Shown: positions 34,139 through 43,257, counted from the first letter of the stretch. The stretch: DNA of 64,000 nucleotides from Chitinophaga parva (GCF_003071345.1 NZ_QCYK01000003.1:496001-560000); one strand, 5' to 3'. The notes: generated by a model not told the origin, from the sequence alone. Numbers and translations are program-made.

Positions 34139-35210
34139 CCATTACTTTTTTATAAACTTCCAATGTTTTAAGTGCCGTCATGTCCCAGTTATTTTCCAGG
34201 GCAATGCGGCTGGCAAACAGCGGGTCAGCGGCGGTTTGCAGTGCCTGTTCCACGGCACTGCGTATGCTTTGCGGGTTGCCGGGGTGGCAGTATTGCACAT
34301 GACCGGAGAAATATTCCCGCGTGTCTCCTTTTTCAGATACCACGAGGGTGCAGCCGCAGGCGGCTGCTTCCAGTGAACTGAGGCCGGTGGTCTCAAACCA
34401 GCTGGCCAGGATATGCGTTTTATACTGCTGGTACAAGGTTGCTACCATGGCGGGTTCCTGGTGGGAGATGAATTGTACATTGTCATAGGCAGCACGCCTG
34501 CATTCCTGGTAATAAGCGCTGTGATTAGGCGCCGCATCGCCCACAAATGTGATAGGTGTGCCGGTTTCGCGGAGGGCGTTGATGATGTTGAGCTGGTTTT
34601 TGATGGGTTCTATCCTGGCCACGCAAAGCAGTGCAGGCTTGCGTTTTACCGGGGCGGCGGCTATATGGAACACCGTGGTGTCAATAGAGTTGGGCACCAC
34701 TGCAAAGCGGCCTGCTTCCGGGAAATCATTTTTCAGGCGGGCATATTCACTGCAGGAGTTGGGCAGCAGGTAGGCGCACCGGCGCAGGATGTAGGCAATA
34801 GCCTGGCGGTGGCCAAGGAAAAGGTATTTCCAGGAGATCACTTTTTCCCCGTTCTTAAAGCTGCGGCCCACTGTCTTCAGGTACTCCTGTTTGTGCTTGT
34901 TAAACAGGCCCAGTACCCGGTACAGCGGGTGCTTGTAGGTTTTGGGAATGTCCTCGTAGCTCAGGTAAATGGGCGATACCACGTAGGGCAGGCCACTTTT
35001 ATCTGCATGATAAATGATGTCCGCCGGGCGGATGATATTGAAAAAGTGTAACAGCTGGTAGGCCTCGTAGTTAATTTGCTTATCACTGCTCAGGGCAATA
35101 TCCACCTCCACGCCCAACTGGCGCAGGCAACGGGCAGTATGCAGTATCTGCACCGTATCACCCCCTCTTGCTGTGTACAGGGTAGCCCTGCTGATGAATA
35201 ACACTTTCAT
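34125..35210 (-). CDS. Glycosyltransferase family 4
   Basis: A 361-aa GT-B glycosyltransferase: VLFISRATLYTARGGDTVQILHTARCLRQLG at the N-terminus, NSIDTTVFHIAA, LLCVARIEPIKNQLNIINALRE and the EX7E region FETTGLSSLEAAACGCTLVVSEKGDTREYF. Donor and acceptor are unknown. It is coupled to the upstream polymerase gene by an ATGA overlap of 4 nt and overlaps the downstream gene by 14 nt, so it is part of a continuous translationally coupled operon. Confidence 0.88.
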   Translation of the reverse strand: MKVLFISRATLYTARGGDTVQILHTARCLRQLGVEVDIALSSDKQINYEAYQLLHFFNIIRPADIIYHADKSGLPYVVSPIYLSYEDIPKTYKHPLYRVLGLFNKHKQEYLKTVGRSFKNGEKVISWKYLFLGHRQAIAYILRRCAYLLPNSCSEYARLKNDFPEAGRFAVVPNSIDTTVFHIAAAPVKRKPALLCVARIEPIKNQLNIINALRETGTPITFVGDAAPNHSAYYQECRRAAYDNVQFISHQEPAMVATLYQQYKTHILASWFETTGLSSLEAAACGCTLVVSEKGDTREYFSGHVQYCHPGNPQSIRSAVEQALQTAADPLFASRIALENNWDMTALKTLEVYKKVMDAQE

Positions 35211-36409
35211 AAGGGCGCCGTTTTATTGAATTGTGGAAATAACGCCGGCGTGAAGGCCAGCATCCAGAGCACATATTCTGCCGGGTTAAATAAATAACTG
35301 CCGGTGAACTGGTAGATGAATACAAACAGGAAAATGAAACTACGGTAGTAGTTGTTCCACACTTTTGTTTTTATGGCCCCGTAGGTGATGCCCCCCATGC
35401 GGAGTGCTATGCCCGCCCAGCCGTAATAGCAGAAGGTCTCTGCCAGGGAGTTGTGAATGCGGGTAGTGGGAATATGGGAGTAGCCATAGAAGTAATTGGA
35501 AAAATCCTTGCCAAGGTATTTCAGTTGCCCCAGGCCAATGCCAATGTAGCGCGATTTCATCCTGGCCACTTCCCACGCGATGTAGAACGAATCGGCCAGC
35601 CGCCCACGGGCAGAAGTATCTTTTCCGACGTAAATGTTTTCCAGGCGCCCGAAGAGCGGATTGTGCCGGTAAAAGAAAAACAGCACCACGCAGCCACCTG
35701 CCAGGCACCACGCGGCAAACATCAGGAATCCCAGGTTCATATGGGCACGCAGGGCATTCCCGTTCAGCGTGAGCAGGAGCGCAGTGCAAATAATGGCCGT
35801 GGCGATCACTCCCAGTGAGAAACTGAGCAACAGCGACATGCTGAGCGTAACAAACAGGATATTGTACCGGCTTTGCAGCAACATCTTTTTCAACGCATAA
35901 TAGGTGGCAATTGGCAGCATGACCAATGAATAGTAGGAAGCTTCGTAGGTGAATAGCTTCAAACGCGGCACCACGGGTACATCCGGGCTGATGGGCAGCA
36001 GGTACCAGACGGTGGGTTTGAGGAATGGGATAAAAAGAAACACCAGTGCCATTGCCACCAGTACCAGGTTAATGCTGGCCAGTTGTTTGAACAGGTGCTC
36101 CATCGGCGGTGCAGTTTGCAGGTACAGGTAAGTGTTGATCACAAAAATACCCAGCGTCTGCAACAGGATAAAAGATATTGCATAGTCCTTGAAATGCTCC
36201 ACCGTAGGGAGTTGCAGGCAGGCCATGATGAAGGTGGCCAGCAGGAACCAGCCATAATATTTTAACCCTTTTACCCGGACCAGGTTGATAAAGAAGAAGG
36301 GTGTAAGCAACGTGGTAAAGTACAGCCCCTCTGGTAGCAGCCATCCGTTAAAGAAGGTGTAAATGATGGCCGCAAAGCCGAAGAGGCGGTATGACTGTTC
36401 CTGGTTCAT
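35207..36409 (-). CDS. wzy: Wzy-like polysaccharide polymerase
   Basis: A 400-aa polytopic protein with about eleven hydrophobic segments. The start is the ATG at 36409 (MNQEQSYRLFGFAAIIYTFF), which overlaps the flippase stop by 4 nt; the frame upstream of it lies inside the flippase gene. A late periplasmic block MKSRYIGIGLGQLKYLG then TRIHNSLAETFCYYGWAGI matches the HN-x-x-x-E-x-x-x-x-x-G pattern of polymerases and ligases. Located between flippase and glycosyltransferase genes, it is the better candidate for the repeat-unit polymerase of the Wzx/Wzy pathway. Sequence identity of such proteins is always low, so the symbol is tentative. Confidence 0.72.
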   Translation of the reverse strand: MNQEQSYRLFGFAAIIYTFFNGWLLPEGLYFTTLLTPFFFINLVRVKGLKYYGWFLLATFIMACLQLPTVEHFKDYAISFILLQTLGIFVINTYLYLQTAPPMEHLFKQLASINLVLVAMALVFLFIPFLKPTVWYLLPISPDVPVVPRLKLFTYEASYYSLVMLPIATYYALKKMLLQSRYNILFVTLSMSLLLSFSLGVIATAIICTALLLTLNGNALRAHMNLGFLMFAAWCLAGGCVVLFFFYRHNPLFGRLENIYVGKDTSARGRLADSFYIAWEVARMKSRYIGIGLGQLKYLGKDFSNYFYGYSHIPTTRIHNSLAETFCYYGWAGIALRMGGITYGAIKTKVWNNYYRSFIFLFVFIYQFTGSYLFNPAEYVLWMLAFTPALFPQFNKTAPL

Positions 36410-37857
36410 GATCTGGCAAGTAGTAACATCGTGTGTTTGCCACCCCGGAGGTGGGTGAAATAAAGAGTGGCCAGCGCCAGCGCTGCGCAACTGTAACGGA
36501 GCAGGGGCGTGGGTGCGCAGATAAACGAAGTGAGGAACACGGAAGGCAGTAGCTGCAGGAGGGCCTTGTATAGCTGGTATTTCCCCGTCAGTATTTTATT
36601 CAGCATGCAGGTGAGCAGCAGGGTGCTGACCACGCAGGCTGCAATAAGCCCGTACAGCACGGCCTGTGGCTCGTGGAAAATATGAATGCAGGCAAACATG
36701 GCACCCAGCGCCAGTCCGCAAAAGATCAGGATATAATAGAGATAGGCCTTTTCATGCCCCACCGCGTTGAAATAATACGTAGGCACAATGCTGAGGGCAA
36801 AGAAAGACTCAAAGCAGATAAAGTACCGTGTATATGTTTGCACTTCCGCACTGGTGGCACTACCCAGCACTATGCGGAACAGGAATGGGTAAATGAAATA
36901 CAACACCAGCAGGAAGACCACCGCGCAACTGGCCACGAGGCTGCGGGCTGCAAAGTAGAGGGATTCACTGTCGCCCGCCTGTGCATGCAGCTTGGTGAAT
37001 TTTGGAGAGATCCAGTGCACCACCGCATTGAGCCCCATGTGCAGGTGGTTGAACATGGTAGCGATGAGCGCATAGTAACTGAGCACGATCAGCCCAAAGT
37101 AGCTTACCACCAGGTAGCGGTCCGACTGGAAAGTGAGGATAATGGCCAGGGATTGCAGCCAGGTAAGCACGGCAAAAGACATTTCCCGGCGGGGTATGCG
37201 CAGGGTGAAACGGAACCTGTAAGCGGGCATGCGCTGTTGCAGCAGCAGGAAAGCAAAGAGGATAAACAGTGCGTTCATGATGATGATCACCAGCAGCAGC
37301 TGTGCAATGTTCATGGGCGCTATGCAAAGCAGCAACACATTGAGCAGCAGGCCTCCCAGGCGGTTGCCACTGGAAAGCAGGGCTGCGGTCTTGTACTGTT
37401 CCAATGCCTTGAAGTAGTTGGTAAAGATCTGCTCAAAGAATTTAATGCCCACGATCCAGCCCGCCAGGGCGCAGCTCTGCGCGCAGAGGCCGCGGTAGGC
37501 ATCCGCAATGGCAAATAAGTGGAAGTGGGACACCAGGAAGTATCCTGCCCCGGAAAGCAGGATGCAGAAGCCAAACAGCAGGATGGTGATGCTGATGGCA
37601 TGGTTGAGCGTACCGGCCCTGGCATCAGCATCACCACGGCCGGTGTGCAGTGCAATATTTTTCAATACCATGCTGCCAATACCGAAATTGAACAGCTGCA
37701 TGGATACTATGATGGTATTGATCAGCATCCAGATGCCAAACTGGGCCTGGCCCAGGTGGCGTATAAAGAAAGCCGTGCTCATAAAGAACAGCAGCGGGTA
37801 TAGAAAAATATCCGCAATGTTCCAGAGGCTGTTGCTGATGTTCTTATTGCGCAGCAT
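36406..37857 (-). CDS. wzx: Wzx-type polysaccharide flippase
   Basis: A 483-aa protein with 12-14 predicted transmembrane helices of the MOP/PST flippase superfamily. The typical start is NISNSLWNIADIFLYPLLFFMSTAFFIRHLGQAQFGIWMLI, and helix pairs follow with Lys/Arg-rich cytoplasmic loops (RIPRREMSFAVLTWLQSLAII). It moves the undecaprenyl-linked repeat unit across the inner membrane. It is flanked by Wzz-like and Wzy-like genes, with overlaps of 14 nt and 4 nt, as expected for this pathway. Confidence 0.88.
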   Translation of the reverse strand: MLRNKNISNSLWNIADIFLYPLLFFMSTAFFIRHLGQAQFGIWMLINTIIVSMQLFNFGIGSMVLKNIALHTGRGDADARAGTLNHAISITILLFGFCILLSGAGYFLVSHFHLFAIADAYRGLCAQSCALAGWIVGIKFFEQIFTNYFKALEQYKTAALLSSGNRLGGLLLNVLLLCIAPMNIAQLLLVIIIMNALFILFAFLLLQQRMPAYRFRFTLRIPRREMSFAVLTWLQSLAIILTFQSDRYLVVSYFGLIVLSYYALIATMFNHLHMGLNAVVHWISPKFTKLHAQAGDSESLYFAARSLVASCAVVFLLVLYFIYPFLFRIVLGSATSAEVQTYTRYFICFESFFALSIVPTYYFNAVGHEKAYLYYILIFCGLALGAMFACIHIFHEPQAVLYGLIAACVVSTLLLTCMLNKILTGKYQLYKALLQLLPSVFLTSFICAPTPLLRYSCAALALATLYFTHLRGGKHTMLLLARS

Positions 37858-38749
37858 GCGGCCGGTTTGACAGGTGAGGCAAAAGAAAAACCAGGATGCC
37901 GCTGATGACCAGGAACACGGTGATGGCCATGGCGGCTATTTTAAAAGCGGATTTGTGTACGGGCACTTCGCTCACGAGGAAGGGCCTTTGCAGTTTCACC
38001 GCCCGGGGATCTGCCAGGAAGGATTGCATATCCGCAATTTCTTCGGTAATGCGTTCCCCCTTTTCCAGGAGGGCCTGCGCGCTGACCGGGTCTTTCTGGG
38101 TGGAGAACATGGCGGTGCCGGGTTTTGTAAGACTGGCAGTGTACGCGTGGGTAAGGGAATCCAGGGCTATAAGTTCTTTTTGCCGGTAGGTGATGGCACT
38201 TTTAAATTTTGCTACGCGCTGCTGTTGCAATTCCTGCACCGCAATGTTTTGGTTGAGATAACGCTCCAGTACCGTGTCCAGGCGCTGGAATACTTGCTGA
38301 TTGGTGGTTTTCACAGACAGGTAGAAGATCTTGGCGTTATTTTCGGTAAGGTCGTCAGCCAGTTTGCTGCCCACATTGTTGGTGGCCTCGATGGATTTGA
38401 TAGTGGACAGTTGCTGCCGGTCCAGGTGGAGGATAGGCTGCAACTGGCTGTAGGAGCGGGCCTGCAGCAGGTCGTTCACATTGTCTATTGCCTCTCCATA
38501 CAGCTTGCGTTGCAGGGAAGTATAGGCGTAAAGGGCTTTGCCTTCAAATATTTTTGCAGATTGCCAGCTGTAAAAAATACTGCCACCCACGGCCAGCAGT
38601 GCCAGTACCAGCATGAGAGGCCCGTAGTGGCGCAGCCCCTGGCCGTATTGGCGCAGGAGGGCACGCAGGAAGTGTACCAGGGTGCGTACCTGTGCATTAA
38701 GTTCCTGTACGGTCAGTTCATCATCAGGCGCTTGCATCATAGCTTTCAT
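37844..38749 (-). CDS. wzz: Wzz-like chain length determinant
   Basis: A 301-aa inner-membrane protein with the two-helix topology of polysaccharide co-polymerases. TM1 lies at about 43-60 (GPLMLVLALLAVGGSIFY) and TM2 near the C-terminus (AITVFLVISGILVFLLPHL). The periplasmic region between them is mostly helical, with a coiled-coil stretch (LQQQRVAKFKSAITYRQKELIALDSL). There is no C-terminal tyrosine kinase. Start chosen at 38749 (MKAMMQAPDDEL). It overlaps the methyltransferase gene by 26 nt; ATGs at 38740 or 38737 would overlap less. It sets chain length of the exopolysaccharide. Confidence 0.8.
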   Translation of the reverse strand: MKAMMQAPDDELTVQELNAQVRTLVHFLRALLRQYGQGLRHYGPLMLVLALLAVGGSIFYSWQSAKIFEGKALYAYTSLQRKLYGEAIDNVNDLLQARSYSQLQPILHLDRQQLSTIKSIEATNNVGSKLADDLTENNAKIFYLSVKTTNQQVFQRLDTVLERYLNQNIAVQELQQQRVAKFKSAITYRQKELIALDSLTHAYTASLTKPGTAMFSTQKDPVSAQALLEKGERITEEIADMQSFLADPRAVKLQRPFLVSEVPVHKSAFKIAAMAITVFLVISGILVFLLPHLSNRPHAAQ

Positions 38750-39545
38750 CTTTCTTTTGAATGGTGACCAGGTAATGATCACAGCAGGTATTGAATGGAA
38801 AATAATGGCCCAGTAAGTTTTCTGCCCTTTGCAGCACCCGGTAAAGCCGCGGGTAGCGCTCCACGAAGCCCTGGTAAAATTCCGGTGGCACGGCAACGTA
38901 GATCCCCCGGAGGGTTAGTACCTTAAAATCCTTTCCCAGTGAGCGTTTTACGTAACGTGGGCTGTAGTAGCGCAAGGGGAAATGCACGCCTTCAATATGC
39001 GCCACCGGTTGCCTGCGCAGCCGGCGGAAGGCCGTATGGAAATCGCCTTTCAGCGCCATGACCAGCTCCCAGGGGCAGTATTTTGGCATGATCACCAGGG
39101 TGGCCTTTCCACCTGGGAGTAAATGGTCCCTGAATTGTTGCAGCACCTGCTCCAGGTGCAGGCTGCAATTCAGGCCTCCAAAATTGGAAAGGATATAATC
39201 GAAGCGCCGGGTACCCAGCAGGTGCAGGTCATGAAAAGAGCATTGACGCACTTGTACTTGTTGTTGCAACTGGTGCGCCTGTACCTTTTCTTCCAGTGCC
39301 TGTACCATACCCGTGGCCAGGTCTGTGGCCAGTAGGCGGTGACCCCGTGCGGCAAAGTAGAGGGTGTCTAAACCGGTACCGGCATTGAGTTCCAGCATAC
39401 TGGCATGGGCCGGGGCCTGCTGCATCACCTCCTGGCGGTAAATGTGGCGCAGGTGGGCTGTAAGCGGGTTGCCCTTGTTCAGGGCGTCAAAGCCGGCAGC
39501 CTGCCGGCTGAAAGCCTCGTTTACCAGTGCTTCTGTGTGGTTCAT
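38724..39545 (-). CDS. Class I SAM-dependent methyltransferase
   Basis: A 273-aa cytoplasmic methyltransferase. The SAM-binding motif I is MLELNAGTGLDTLYFAARGH (residues 48-67), followed by LLATDLATGMVQALEEK, motif IV YILSNFGGLNCS and PGGKATLVIMPKYCPWELV. It may methylate a sugar or lipid intermediate of the polysaccharide. It begins with an ATGA overlap with the radical SAM gene, so both are made together. Confidence 0.88.
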   Translation of the reverse strand: MNHTEALVNEAFSRQAAGFDALNKGNPLTAHLRHIYRQEVMQQAPAHASMLELNAGTGLDTLYFAARGHRLLATDLATGMVQALEEKVQAHQLQQQVQVRQCSFHDLHLLGTRRFDYILSNFGGLNCSLHLEQVLQQFRDHLLPGGKATLVIMPKYCPWELVMALKGDFHTAFRRLRRQPVAHIEGVHFPLRYYSPRYVKRSLGKDFKVLTLRGIYVAVPPEFYQGFVERYPRLYRVLQRAENLLGHYFPFNTCCDHYLVTIQKKDESYDASA

Positions 39546-40978
39546 ATGCGGTCCGTTTTATGTGTGGCCAGGTGCCGCAGTTCCCGGCTGAAGCGCTGTT
39601 TGAGCAGTTGGTATTTCAACGTGCGCAACAGCGTAGCAGGTGTATGGCCCTGCTGCTTCAACCATTCCAACCGGTATACATAATGCGTGTAGCGGTGCAG
39701 TTTTTTATAGAAAGGACTGCCGTATGTATTGGTATACATGAGGTCCAGGTCATCGGAGTCTGTCCAGTTTTCCTTGCTGCGCATGTCTTGTTTTACTTTG
39801 TCGTAAAATTTGGTGCCGGGCAGGGGATAGGAAACGGAAATGCCAATATCGTCCGGCAGTGTTTCACGAATGAGGCGCAGCGTCTGGTCAATATCGGCCG
39901 CGGTTTCATGCAGATAGCCATACTGGATGAAGAAGGCTGCACGGATGTTGTACTGGCGCAGCAGCTGCCTGGCACGGCGGATCTCCTCCACGGTAATGCC
40001 TTTGTCCATGGCATCCAGGATGTGCTGAGAGCCGCTCTCAGCGCCCATCCACACTTCTTCGCAGCCTGCCCCGGCCAGATCTGCCACGTAGTTTTCCTGC
40101 ACCAGCAGGTCTGCACGGGATTGTATCTTAAACGGCGTTACCGCATTGGCGGCGTGCAGTTGTACTGCGAAATCAGCTACCCAGCTGCGTTTCAGGCCAA
40201 AGATGTCGTCACAGAACCAGATATGGTCCATGTGAAAAAGCGCTTTCAGGTGCAGAATCTCTTTCACCACCTGCTCCGGGCTGCGCATGTTGTAATGATT
40301 GCCATAGATCGGCTTTGCACACCAGTTGCACTTATACGGGCAGCCTCGGGTGGTGGCCACGTTGATGGAAAAATAGCCGTGCTTTTTCAACCACACTTTT
40401 TTATACGGTGCAATATTCACCAGGTCCCAGGCGGGTAGGGGTAGCTCGTCCAGCTGGCGGGAGATAGGGCGCGGTGCGTTACGGCGGGGCGCATCAGCCA
40501 CCCGGTGTATAAGGCCTCTCACCGCATCCATGGCGGGTTGTGTGGTTTCTAGCAACTGTACGGTTTCCAGCAGCGTGTACTCCGCTTCACCGGCTATCAC
40601 ATAGTCGGCTCCGTGCTCCATGTATTTTTCATAGTGGTCCGCTGCATCAGAACTGGTAACGATCACCTTACAACCATATGCCCTGGCATATTGCTGCATT
40701 ACAAAGGCGGCTTCGCGCATGTTGCTCAGGCACATCTTGGTGAGGTAGTTAAACCCATCGTCATAGATCACGAACACATCTGGCTTAAAGGACTTCAGTA
40801 CAGGGATAAGCTCTTCCGGCGCATGGGCAAACATGGTATCGAAAAGGGATACGGCAAACCCGTTTTCCCGCAGCAAAGCCGCGGCCAGCAAGGTGCCCAG
40901 GGGAGGGTAAGGTTTACCATGCTCCACCTGCTTTGGGTCCAGCTGTAGAAAATAGGAATGACTGAATAACACTTTCAC
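39542..40978 (-). CDS. B12-binding domain radical SAM protein
   Basis: A 478-aa radical SAM enzyme. An N-terminal cobalamin-binding-like domain (residues 1-150, with FDTMFAHAPEELIPVLKSFKPDVFVIYDD) leads to the [4Fe-4S] motif TRGCPYKCNWCAKPIYGNH (CxxxCxxC, about residues 213-231) and the SAM barrel (FCDDIFGLKR, GCEEVWMGAESGSQ). It is of the B12-binding radical SAM class that methylates unactivated carbons or rearranges metabolites. The start codon appears to be GTG at 40978, 3 nt after the upstream gene. Its place in a polysaccharide operon suggests modification of a sugar or lipid carrier. Confidence 0.88.
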   Translation of the reverse strand: MKVLFSHSYFLQLDPKQVEHGKPYPPLGTLLAAALLRENGFAVSLFDTMFAHAPEELIPVLKSFKPDVFVIYDDGFNYLTKMCLSNMREAAFVMQQYARAYGCKVIVTSSDAADHYEKYMEHGADYVIAGEAEYTLLETVQLLETTQPAMDAVRGLIHRVADAPRRNAPRPISRQLDELPLPAWDLVNIAPYKKVWLKKHGYFSINVATTRGCPYKCNWCAKPIYGNHYNMRSPEQVVKEILHLKALFHMDHIWFCDDIFGLKRSWVADFAVQLHAANAVTPFKIQSRADLLVQENYVADLAGAGCEEVWMGAESGSQHILDAMDKGITVEEIRRARQLLRQYNIRAAFFIQYGYLHETAADIDQTLRLIRETLPDDIGISVSYPLPGTKFYDKVKQDMRSKENWTDSDDLDLMYTNTYGSPFYKKLHRYTHYVYRLEWLKQQGHTPATLLRTLKYQLLKQRFSRELRHLATHKTDRI

Positions 40979-40981
40979 GGC

Positions 40982-41926
40982 TCAGGAATGTTGAAGTTGT
41001 GCAAGGATTTTTTTCTGGTAATTTTTGGGATGGTTCTTAGACACGTAAGGCGTGGTTTTAAAAGCCGTGTCGTAATCTTCCATCGGGTAGCCTTTGCGCT
41101 TCCACTTGCGCCGCCACTTCCAGTCGGTAAGCCGCATCAGCAGCAGGTTTAGCGGCTTCCAGTGCAGGTGCAGCTTGTCTTTGCCAGCAGGGCTATAGGC
41201 CAGTGCGCCTTCAAAGTCCACCGCCAGGTGCTGTATGTTGGTAAGATTGCGTTGGTTGCGCAGCAGGAAGGTTTTATATACGCTTACATTGTGCACTGGT
41301 ATCAGGGTGCTCAGTTCTATGCGGGTATAAATATTCTGTTCCTCCAGGCAGAGATGGTGCTCATCTACGAAGTAATTCATGCATAGCCAATGCTGGCGCC
41401 CTACCAGGAAGCTCAGTTTCTTTACCAGGTGCAGCAACGTGCGGCAGATCCAGAGCGTATTGTTGGCGGTGATGATAAAAAAGTCGAAGTCGGTGTTATC
41501 GTCCGCATAATGTTTGGACAGGGAGCCGGAAATGCCCACGAATTGCACAAAAGGGAACTTCCCGATAAAACGCCCGGCTTGTATAGCTTTGGGCAGCAGG
41601 TGGGCGGCCCTGGCCTCGCCGCTGAGGCGTTTCCGGATGATCTGTGTATCGTCTGTGGCTAGCAGGTAAAAGTCTTCCACGTGGAGGAGGGCGCCTGTGA
41701 TCTCCATTTTGCGCAGCGCGTACCGGGTGGCAGTTTCACTGATGCCGTCGGGCAGTAGTTTATAAAGCTCCGCTTGCGTGAGCGGGTGGCGGAACAGGCT
41801 GAAATAACGGAGCAGGTCCAGGATCTCCGTTTCTATCCAGGCATTGGTGCAGGGTTTTTCGGTGGCTGCGCGTTGCAATTCATCCGTCCATAACGCTCCC
41901 ATAAACAGTATTTTTGCGTCACTCAT
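40982..41926 (-). CDS. Nucleotidyltransferase-fold protein
   Basis: A 314-aa cytoplasmic protein. The nucleotidyltransferase signature GISGSLSKHYADDNTDFDFFI near residues 150-170 shows a GS motif followed by two aspartates in DxD spacing. A winged-helix-like region precedes it (LLRYFSLFRHPLTQAELYKLL, ATRYALRKMEITGALL). Similar proteins occur beside radical SAM genes in Bacteroidota polysaccharide loci; their reaction is not known to me. It is the first gene of the nine-gene minus-strand operon and begins about 150 bp after the NAD(P)H dehydrogenase gene ends. Confidence 0.7.
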   Translation of the reverse strand: MSDAKILFMGALWTDELQRAATEKPCTNAWIETEILDLLRYFSLFRHPLTQAELYKLLPDGISETATRYALRKMEITGALLHVEDFYLLATDDTQIIRKRLSGEARAAHLLPKAIQAGRFIGKFPFVQFVGISGSLSKHYADDNTDFDFFIITANNTLWICRTLLHLVKKLSFLVGRQHWLCMNYFVDEHHLCLEEQNIYTRIELSTLIPVHNVSVYKTFLLRNQRNLTNIQHLAVDFEGALAYSPAGKDKLHLHWKPLNLLLMRLTDWKWRRKWKRKGYPMEDYDTAFKTTPYVSKNHPKNYQKKILAQLQHS

Positions 41927-42035
41927 GATGCGCCGGGCTTTTAATGAATGTTGGTGGCACTGCTATAGAATACGGGGATGGGCCCGGAAGGGTTGCCTGG
42001 GGATGGAAAATTGATTGCTGCATCCCGGACAACCC

Positions 42036-42078
42036 GCAGGCGCGCCGGCCTCCGGGCCATTTTTTCCCGGCCGCCTGC
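42036..42078 (-). terminator. GC-rich hairpin directly after the quinone reductase gene
   Basis: GCAGGCGCGCCGG (42036-42048) pairs with CCGGCCGCCTGC (42067-42078), with one bulged C, immediately 3' of the stop codon at 42080. There is no T run after it on the minus strand, so it may be a weak or factor-dependent terminator, or an mRNA 3'-end stabiliser. It separates the quinone reductase from the polysaccharide operon. A second, looser inverted repeat surrounds it (about 41978-42060). Confidence 0.45.
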
Positions 42079-42079
42079 C

Positions 42080-42748
42080 TTAATAGCTGGTTACCGTAAG
42101 GGCTTCCTCGCTGAAGATGCCGTGCAGGCGCTCCTTCCACGCGTGGAGGTCTGCGGCGCGGCCTTCTGGTGTGTTCCGCGCCGGTGCGCTGACCACCTGC
42201 GGATGCAGTACCGTGAAGCCGGTGAAAGCCAGAACGCCGTGATGGATGGGCTTCAGCATGTTCAGCAGGTCGCCGTAAGTGCCCCCGGCTACATAATGAG
42301 CGGCATCGCCACCGGTGGTGAGGGAGAGCATGGCTTTCTTTCCCTGGAAAACTCCCTGCCCATAAATGCGGCCATTCCCATAAAAACGGCCCATGGCAAA
42401 CACCCGGTCCACCCAGCCTTTGAGGATGCCCGGCACGGAAAACCACCACAGCGGGAATTGCCATATCATGAGATCGCACCATTCCACTTTCTCCTGTTCC
42501 GCGGCAAGATCCGCCGCAAATCCATCGTGTTCCCATGCATACATTTCTTCCAGTTGCTGTTTAAAAAATGCAGGATTTTTTACCGTGGTAAAATTGGCCC
42601 GGTCTGATACCGGGTTGAAGGCCATACGGTAGAGATCAGATTCCTTTACTTGGTGTCCCGCTGCTTCCAGCGTCGTTTTAGCCTGGCTAAACATGGCGCC
42701 GTTCATGCTTTGTATTTCCGGGTGTGCCAGCACAATCAGTATTTTCAT
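42080..42748 (-). CDS. NAD(P)H dehydrogenase (quinone), flavodoxin-fold
   Basis: A 222-aa NQO1/MdaB-type FMN or FAD reductase: ILIVLAHPEIQSMNGAMFSQA (phosphate-binding loop), WCDLMIWQFPLWWFSVPGILKGWVDRVF, MLSLTTGGDAAHY and a C-terminal LHPQVVSAPARNTPEGR. It does two-electron reduction of quinones and so detoxifies electrophiles. It is divergent from the HxlR-type gene and shares with it a 98-bp intergenic region holding a palindrome. Regulation by that HxlR protein is the common arrangement in the family. Confidence 0.92.
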   Translation of the reverse strand: MKILIVLAHPEIQSMNGAMFSQAKTTLEAAGHQVKESDLYRMAFNPVSDRANFTTVKNPAFFKQQLEEMYAWEHDGFAADLAAEQEKVEWCDLMIWQFPLWWFSVPGILKGWVDRVFAMGRFYGNGRIYGQGVFQGKKAMLSLTTGGDAAHYVAGGTYGDLLNMLKPIHHGVLAFTGFTVLHPQVVSAPARNTPEGRAADLHAWKERLHGIFSEEALTVTSY

Positions 42749-42818
42749 AATTTTAGGTTATTTTAATAACGGATGCGAAGTTAGGTGGCCGCCGCGTGGC
42801 GGGAAAATGGCCAGCCCG

Positions 42819-42835
42819 TTGTATGTAACACACAA
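42819..42835. promoter_or_regulatory. Palindromic operator candidate for the HxlR regulator
   Basis: TTGTATGT and ACACACAA flank a single A in the divergent intergenic region, 11 bp before the HxlR ATG and 70 bp from the reductase start. The two arms pair at seven of eight positions. Placement and symmetry fit a dimeric winged-helix regulator controlling both genes. Confidence 0.5.
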
Positions 42836-42846
42836 AATTGTTAGTA

Positions 42847-43230
42847 ATGAGTAAGCGGAAGCCCAGTTCTACCAATACAGAAAACCTGCAAAAACTGCTC
42901 AACTTCTGCGGCGTGGTATATGCCGTGGACCTGCTGGGTGGACGGTGGAAAATGATCATCCTGTACAAGCTGGAAAAGCGTACCCTGCGCTTCGGTGAAT
43001 TAAAATCCCGCATCCCGGATATTTCTGACCGCATGCTTACCCTGCACCTGCAGGAACTGGAGCGGGATGGGCTGATTACCCGCACCGTATACCCGGAAGT
43101 GCCGCCCCGCGTGGAATACAGCCTTACGGAAAGTGCCCGCAAACTGGCCCCCATCTGGCAGCAGCTGGAACAATGGGGCCTGGAGCACCGAGGGCAACTG
43201 GTGCCACAGCAGCTCACTGCCGGCGTTTAA
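42847..43230 (+). CDS. HxlR-family winged-helix regulator
   Basis: A 127-aa HxlR/YodB-type regulator: CGVVYAVDLLGGRWKMIILYKLEKRTLRFGELKSRIP, ISDRMLTLHLQELERDGLITRTVYPEVPPRVEYSLTESARKL. Cys23 near the N-terminus (NFCGVVY) lies at a place comparable to the redox-sensing Cys of YodB-type proteins, so electrophile or quinone sensing is plausible. The ATG at 42847 is preferred over an upstream TTG. It is divergent from the quinone reductase, its likely target. Confidence 0.92.
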   Translation: MSKRKPSSTNTENLQKLLNFCGVVYAVDLLGGRWKMIILYKLEKRTLRFGELKSRIPDISDRMLTLHLQELERDGLITRTVYPEVPPRVEYSLTESARKLAPIWQQLEQWGLEHRGQLVPQQLTAGV

Positions 43231-43257
43231 TTTTAACCTTGTGTTCAACCCGCCATT

